Positions 61,157 through 64,000 of a DNA stretch of 64,000 bases are shown in pieces. Source of the stretch: Deltaproteobacteria bacterium HGW-Deltaproteobacteria-12 (lineage in GTDB: Bacteria > Desulfobacterota > Syntrophia > Syntrophales > Smithellaceae); contig PHBK01000017.1 in the NCBI GenBank assembly GCA_002840565.1, positions 21,519 through 85,518 on the forward strand. The letters are read 5' to 3'. Position numbers and translations under genes: made by a program. Under the pieces are notes generated by a model, which saw only the letters and a list, made by a program, of their open reading frames with translations, was not told the DNA's origin and made no database searches. The first letter of the stretch is position 1. Every line of letters begins with the position of its first letter.

Positions 61157-61825
61157 ATGGACATCAGACAAGCAATTAAGGAACGCAGGAGCATCCGTAA
61201 ATTTAAGCCGGAGCAGATTCCCGAGGGCATGCTTGGTGAAATTCTGGATGAAGCGCGCTGGTCGCCCTCCTGGGGAAATACTCAGCCCTGGGAATTTTAT
61301 GTAGTTACCGGAGAGCCGCTAAAGAAAATCAAGGCTGCTAATTGCCGCAAACTGGAAGAGGGAGGCCAATCGTTGCCGGATATCAAAATGCCCGCCAGTT
61401 GGCCGGAGCAGCTGAAAAAAAGATACAATGCCGTGGGTAGGACCACTCTTGATGCGCTCGGCCTCCAAAGAGAAGATAAGGCAGGCCGGCAGGAACATAC
61501 CCGCTCGATGTTTCGTCTGTTTGATGCACCCTGCCTTATCGTTGTTTGTGTGGATAAAAATTCCTCTTCGGTTGAATATGCCCTCCTGGACGTGGGAATC
61601 ATTACGCAGACACTATGCCTCCTTGCCCATGACAGGGGGCTGGGAACCATTATCATGGCGAGCGCAGTCAACTTTCCCGTTTCCTTAAAAGAAGTCTTGC
61701 CCGATGCGGAAAACAAACTGATAGCGGTCGGTATAGCACTAGGCTATCCGGATATGGAAGCGCCCATCAATAATTTTGTGCGCGAACGGGCGTCGCTGAA
61801 TGAGTTCGTCAAATTGGTAAAGTAA
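61157..61825 (+). CDS. Nitroreductase-family FMN protein 1
   Basis: 222 residues. FMN-binding RRSIRKFKPEQIP, ARWSPSWGNTQPWEFYVVTG, and C-terminal GLGTIIMASAV with ALGYPDMEAPINNF are family landmarks. AAGGAG precedes the ATG. These proteins form FMN dimers that reduce nitro, quinone, enone or halogenated compounds. Function in the pathway is unknown. It is followed ten bases later by a second, related nitroreductase. Confidence 0.88.
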   Translation: MDIRQAIKERRSIRKFKPEQIPEGMLGEILDEARWSPSWGNTQPWEFYVVTGEPLKKIKAANCRKLEEGGQSLPDIKMPASWPEQLKKRYNAVGRTTLDALGLQREDKAGRQEHTRSMFRLFDAPCLIVVCVDKNSSSVEYALLDVGIITQTLCLLAHDRGLGTIIMASAVNFPVSLKEVLPDAENKLIAVGIALGYPDMEAPINNFVRERASLNEFVKLVK

Positions 61826-61840
61826 CAAGAAGGAGTGGGA

Positions 61841-62515
61841 ATGGATATTCTCGACGCCATTAGAATGCGCAAGAGTATCAGGGGCTATAAGCCTGATCCG
61901 GTGCCGCAGGCAGTGCTCAGAGAGATTCTGACGCTTGCCGGCCAGGCGCCGTCAGCCGTGAACAACCAGCCGTGGGAGTTTGCCGTAGTGGCCGGCGATA
62001 CTCTGCTGAAAATTAGGCAGGAGAACGTTAGAAAACTCAATGCCGGCGAGCTGCCACAGCCGAAACACCAAGTTGTCGGGTGGACGAACGACAGCATCTA
62101 TCGGACGCGGCAAGTTGACCTCGCCAAGAATATCTTTCAAATCATGGGCATTCTCCGGGAAGATAAGGTGAAAAGGGCTGAGTGGATGGAGCGCGGGTTC
62201 CGTTACTTTGACGCTCCCGCCGCCATTATCATTTTTGTGGACAGCACGTTGTCGGAAGCCGGACCGCTGCTGGATGTGGGCGCCGTTATGCAGAATATCT
62301 GCCTTGCCGCTTTGCATTTTGGACTTGGCACCTGTATCCACGATCAGGGCGTCCTGTATCCGGATGTGGTGAGGAGATACGCCGGTATCCCGGAGGAGAA
62401 ACGTCTCATCATTGCCATTTCGATAGGATATCCGGACAACGAAAACATCGCCAACACAATTACCAGCACCCGCGAGTCTATCGATGGCCTCACCAGTTGG
62501 CGCGGATTTGCCTGA
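61841..62515 (+). CDS. Nitroreductase-family FMN protein 2
   Basis: 224 residues from ATG 61841 (AAGGAG five bases upstream). RKSIRGYKPDPVP, AGQAPSAVNNQPWEFAVVAG, LDVGAVMQNICLAALHFGLGTCIHDQGV and ISIGYPDNENIANTI. It shares the layout of its neighbour, including an insert with ...LGREDK-like ILREDKVKRAEWMERGFRYFDAPA, so the pair is probably an old tandem duplication that may act as a heterodimer. Confidence 0.88.
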   Translation: MDILDAIRMRKSIRGYKPDPVPQAVLREILTLAGQAPSAVNNQPWEFAVVAGDTLLKIRQENVRKLNAGELPQPKHQVVGWTNDSIYRTRQVDLAKNIFQIMGILREDKVKRAEWMERGFRYFDAPAAIIIFVDSTLSEAGPLLDVGAVMQNICLAALHFGLGTCIHDQGVLYPDVVRRYAGIPEEKRLIIAISIGYPDNENIANTITSTRESIDGLTSWRGFA

Positions 62516-62666
62516 CCGCAATGGAGTTAGAATTTGTTCATGCTGTCTGCGGTATCAGCGATATGCCTGCAGGAAATCATCTCTTGGGTTTTGGTGAATT
62601 CCGGCTGGTTCACAATTCAGGATCTATAACCGACTGCTTGTTTGTATATAAAGAAAGAACGAAGAT

Positions 62667-63842
62667 ATGCCCGGTCCTCTGAAGGGATTGAAGATTTTAG
62701 ATTTTACGACGTTGTTGCCGGGTCCGTTTGCCACAATGAACCTGGCCGATCTGGGAGCGGAGGTTCTCAATATCAGATCGGGTAGTCGTCCCGATCTTAC
62801 GACTCTGCTGCCGCCTTTCATTCCCGGGACGAGCTTATCCGTGGCGAGCGCTTTTTTAGGAAGAGGGAAGCGATCCCTGACACTTAATTTGAAACATCCA
62901 CGGGCGATGACTGTGGTTGAACGTCTACTGGCAACCCATGATATTATCATCGAGCAGTTTCGTCCCGGCGTAATGGAGAAGCTGGGCTTCTCCTACGAGC
63001 AGCTCCGGGTGCAATGCCCAGGCCTCATCTATTGCTCACTCACGGGATATGGCCAGACCGGGCCAATGAAAGATAGAGCCGGGCATGATATCAACTATCT
63101 GTCCCGTTCCGGACTCATGGACTATGCGGGCCGTCGGGAAGGTGGACCGGTTCCCTTTCCCATGCAGTTGGCCGATGTGGCATCCGGCTCCTACAATTCG
63201 ATCATTGCCATTCTGGCCGCAGTCATTTCCCGGCAGAGAACCGGTGAAGGACAGCATCTCGATATTTCCATGACGGACGGTGCCATCGCCTTCAATGCCG
63301 TAGTCGCGTCTGCTTATCTGGTGACAGGGGAGGAGCCGGGGCGTGAAGAATACATATTGAACGGCGGTTCTCTTTACGATTTTTATGCAACCTCCGATGG
63401 CCGGTATATCAGCTTCGGCGGTTTGGAACCGCAGTTTTTTGCCGCATTCTGTCAGGCCATCGGGCGGCCAGACCTCATTCCCGGCGGTGTGGCTCCGGCA
63501 GACGCGAGAGTCAAGGAGGAGATAAGGGAGATTATCCGGAAAAAGACCCGCGAGGAATGGACAGCGATATTTTCCGGCACCGACTCCTGTGTGGAGCCGG
63601 TTCTCTCTCTGGCGGAGGTTTTGAACAGTGACTTGGTCCTTGAAAGGGAAATGGTTGTCGAGGTGCCCATGACCGAAGGCAAGGTACGTCAGATGGCCCA
63701 TCCGGTTAAATACTCCGCAACACCACCGGAGTACTCTTCAGCGGGCGTGAAGGCCGGGACACATAACACTTGCATTCTCCGGGAACTGGGTTTCGCTGCT
63801 GAAGAAATCACCATGTTTGAAAAAACGGGTCTTTTTTCCTGA
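62667..63842 (+). CDS. Alpha-methylacyl-CoA racemase-like protein (family III CoA-transferase fold)
   Basis: 391 residues. Although of the CaiB/BaiF fold, it keeps the racemase residues: His140 (AGHDINYL), Asp170 (QLADVASG) and Glu254 (GGLEPQFF), with GRGKRSLTLNLKHPRA, EQFRPGVMEKLGF and GTDSCVEPVLSL matching AMACR/Mcr. It should invert the configuration at C2 of 2-methylacyl-CoAs, needed before an acyl-CoA dehydrogenase can act on branched chains. The pathway substrate is therefore probably alpha-branched; this is inference. The 151 bases upstream hold no supported gene. Confidence 0.83.
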   Translation: MPGPLKGLKILDFTTLLPGPFATMNLADLGAEVLNIRSGSRPDLTTLLPPFIPGTSLSVASAFLGRGKRSLTLNLKHPRAMTVVERLLATHDIIIEQFRPGVMEKLGFSYEQLRVQCPGLIYCSLTGYGQTGPMKDRAGHDINYLSRSGLMDYAGRREGGPVPFPMQLADVASGSYNSIIAILAAVISRQRTGEGQHLDISMTDGAIAFNAVVASAYLVTGEEPGREEYILNGGSLYDFYATSDGRYISFGGLEPQFFAAFCQAIGRPDLIPGGVAPADARVKEEIREIIRKKTREEWTAIFSGTDSCVEPVLSLAEVLNSDLVLEREMVVEVPMTEGKVRQMAHPVKYSATPPEYSSAGVKAGTHNTCILRELGFAAEEITMFEKTGLFS

Positions 63843-63862
63843 CCTTGTAGAGAGGCATATTT

Positions 63863-64000
63863 ATGACCGAGATAAAAGAAACTAAAACATCGCTAGGCAA
63901 TAAGGTGAAGAAAGCCCGGGAGAAAATGGGCTGGAGCCTGAAGGACCTGGCACACGAAACCGGCTATCCGGTTGATGTTCTTCAGAGCGTCGAAGACAAC
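63863..64000 (+). CDS. XRE-type helix-turn-helix regulator (partial, runs off right edge)
   Basis: 46 residues seen: MTEIKETKTSLGNKVKKARE, then the helix-turn-helix GWSLKDLAHETGYPVDVLQSVED. A GAGAGG ribosome site precedes the ATG, 20 bases after the racemase stop, so it is in the same unit. Many such genes continue into a cupin sensor domain next to acyl-CoA ligase genes, but that cannot be judged here. Confidence 0.75.
   Translation, partial: MTEIKETKTSLGNKVKKAREKMGWSLKDLAHETGYPVDVLQSVEDN

Noticed and set aside
62497..62682. 61-codon frame between nitroreductase 2 and the racemase
   Set aside because: No good ribosome site, overlaps both neighbours, no known pattern; left as intergenic.

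Overview
The window looks like a chromosomal contig from a mesophilic, anaerobic deltaproteobacterium of the Syntrophus/Smithella type (Syntrophaceae). This rests on gene content and order: a secD-secF-yajC-tgt-queA block, an rpsF-rpsR-(YybS)-rplI-dnaB block, a pyrR-pyrB-pyrC-recO operon, and above all many acyl-CoA dehydrogenases, enoyl-CoA hydratase-fold enzymes, thiolases, CoA-transferases and ferredoxin-like proteins. That mix is typical of syntrophic acid degraders. Species-level assignment is inference, since no rRNA gene is present. No tRNA, rRNA or CRISPR array was seen.

Layout. 1-7.3 kb: partial glyQ, dinB, an OmpA-family porin with calcium-type repeats, a U32 tRNA-hydroxylation protein, an HD-domain protein, a small membrane protein and a lipoprotein hydrolase. 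7.3-9.8 kb: an accessory segment bracketed by a decayed second copy of the recO 3' part (7339-7612) and the real recO. It holds an extremely AT-rich stretch with iteron-like repeats, a 45-residue ribbon-helix-helix protein, a truncated hydrophobic peptide of a kind I associate with DPANN archaea, a Tat/lipoprotein-signal protein, and a BrnT/BrnA toxin-antitoxin locus whose toxin has a nonsense codon. 9.8-13.5 kb: recO and the pyr operon, headed by a promoter, a leader ORF and a terminator that together look like an attenuator. 13.6-24.5 kb: a PRC-MgtE_N-CBS protein translationally coupled to an unusual NRAMP-family transporter, then lepB, DUF456, secF, secD, yajC, tgt, queA, DUF2065, mazG and a tyrosine phosphatase.

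24.7-35 kb: an OFA-type MFS transporter, a TIGR03084-like protein, then a leftward catabolic operon (two acyl-CoA dehydrogenases, three winged-helix/ferredoxin paralogs, a Cys-less thiolase-like protein, a CrtC/AttH lipocalin-like protein) starting at an inverted-repeat operator. 35-42 kb: housekeeping genes (cold-shock protein, YfcE-like phosphodiesterase, an EEP nuclease, dnaB, rplI, DUF2232, rpsR, rpsF).

42-63.9 kb: a second catabolic region organised around an AcoR-like sigma-54 activator (46197-48143). Matching 18-bp operator-like sites and sigma-54 (-24/-12) promoters lie on both sides. Leftward runs isomerase - thiolase - MetF/MetV fusion. Rightward runs acyl-CoA dehydrogenase - SDR - thiolase - enoyl-CoA hydratase - the fourth winged-helix ferredoxin - dienoyl-CoA isomerase-like protein - nitronate monooxygenase-like flavoprotein. 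These are followed by a TRAP transporter with its own sigma-54 promoter candidate, an old-yellow-enzyme-like flavoprotein, a family III CoA-transferase, two nitroreductases, an alpha-methylacyl-CoA racemase-like protein and the start of an HTH regulator. Together they suggest uptake, CoA activation, racemisation/isomerisation and beta-oxidation of an unsaturated and/or alpha-methyl-branched organic acid. The actual substrate cannot be read from sequence.
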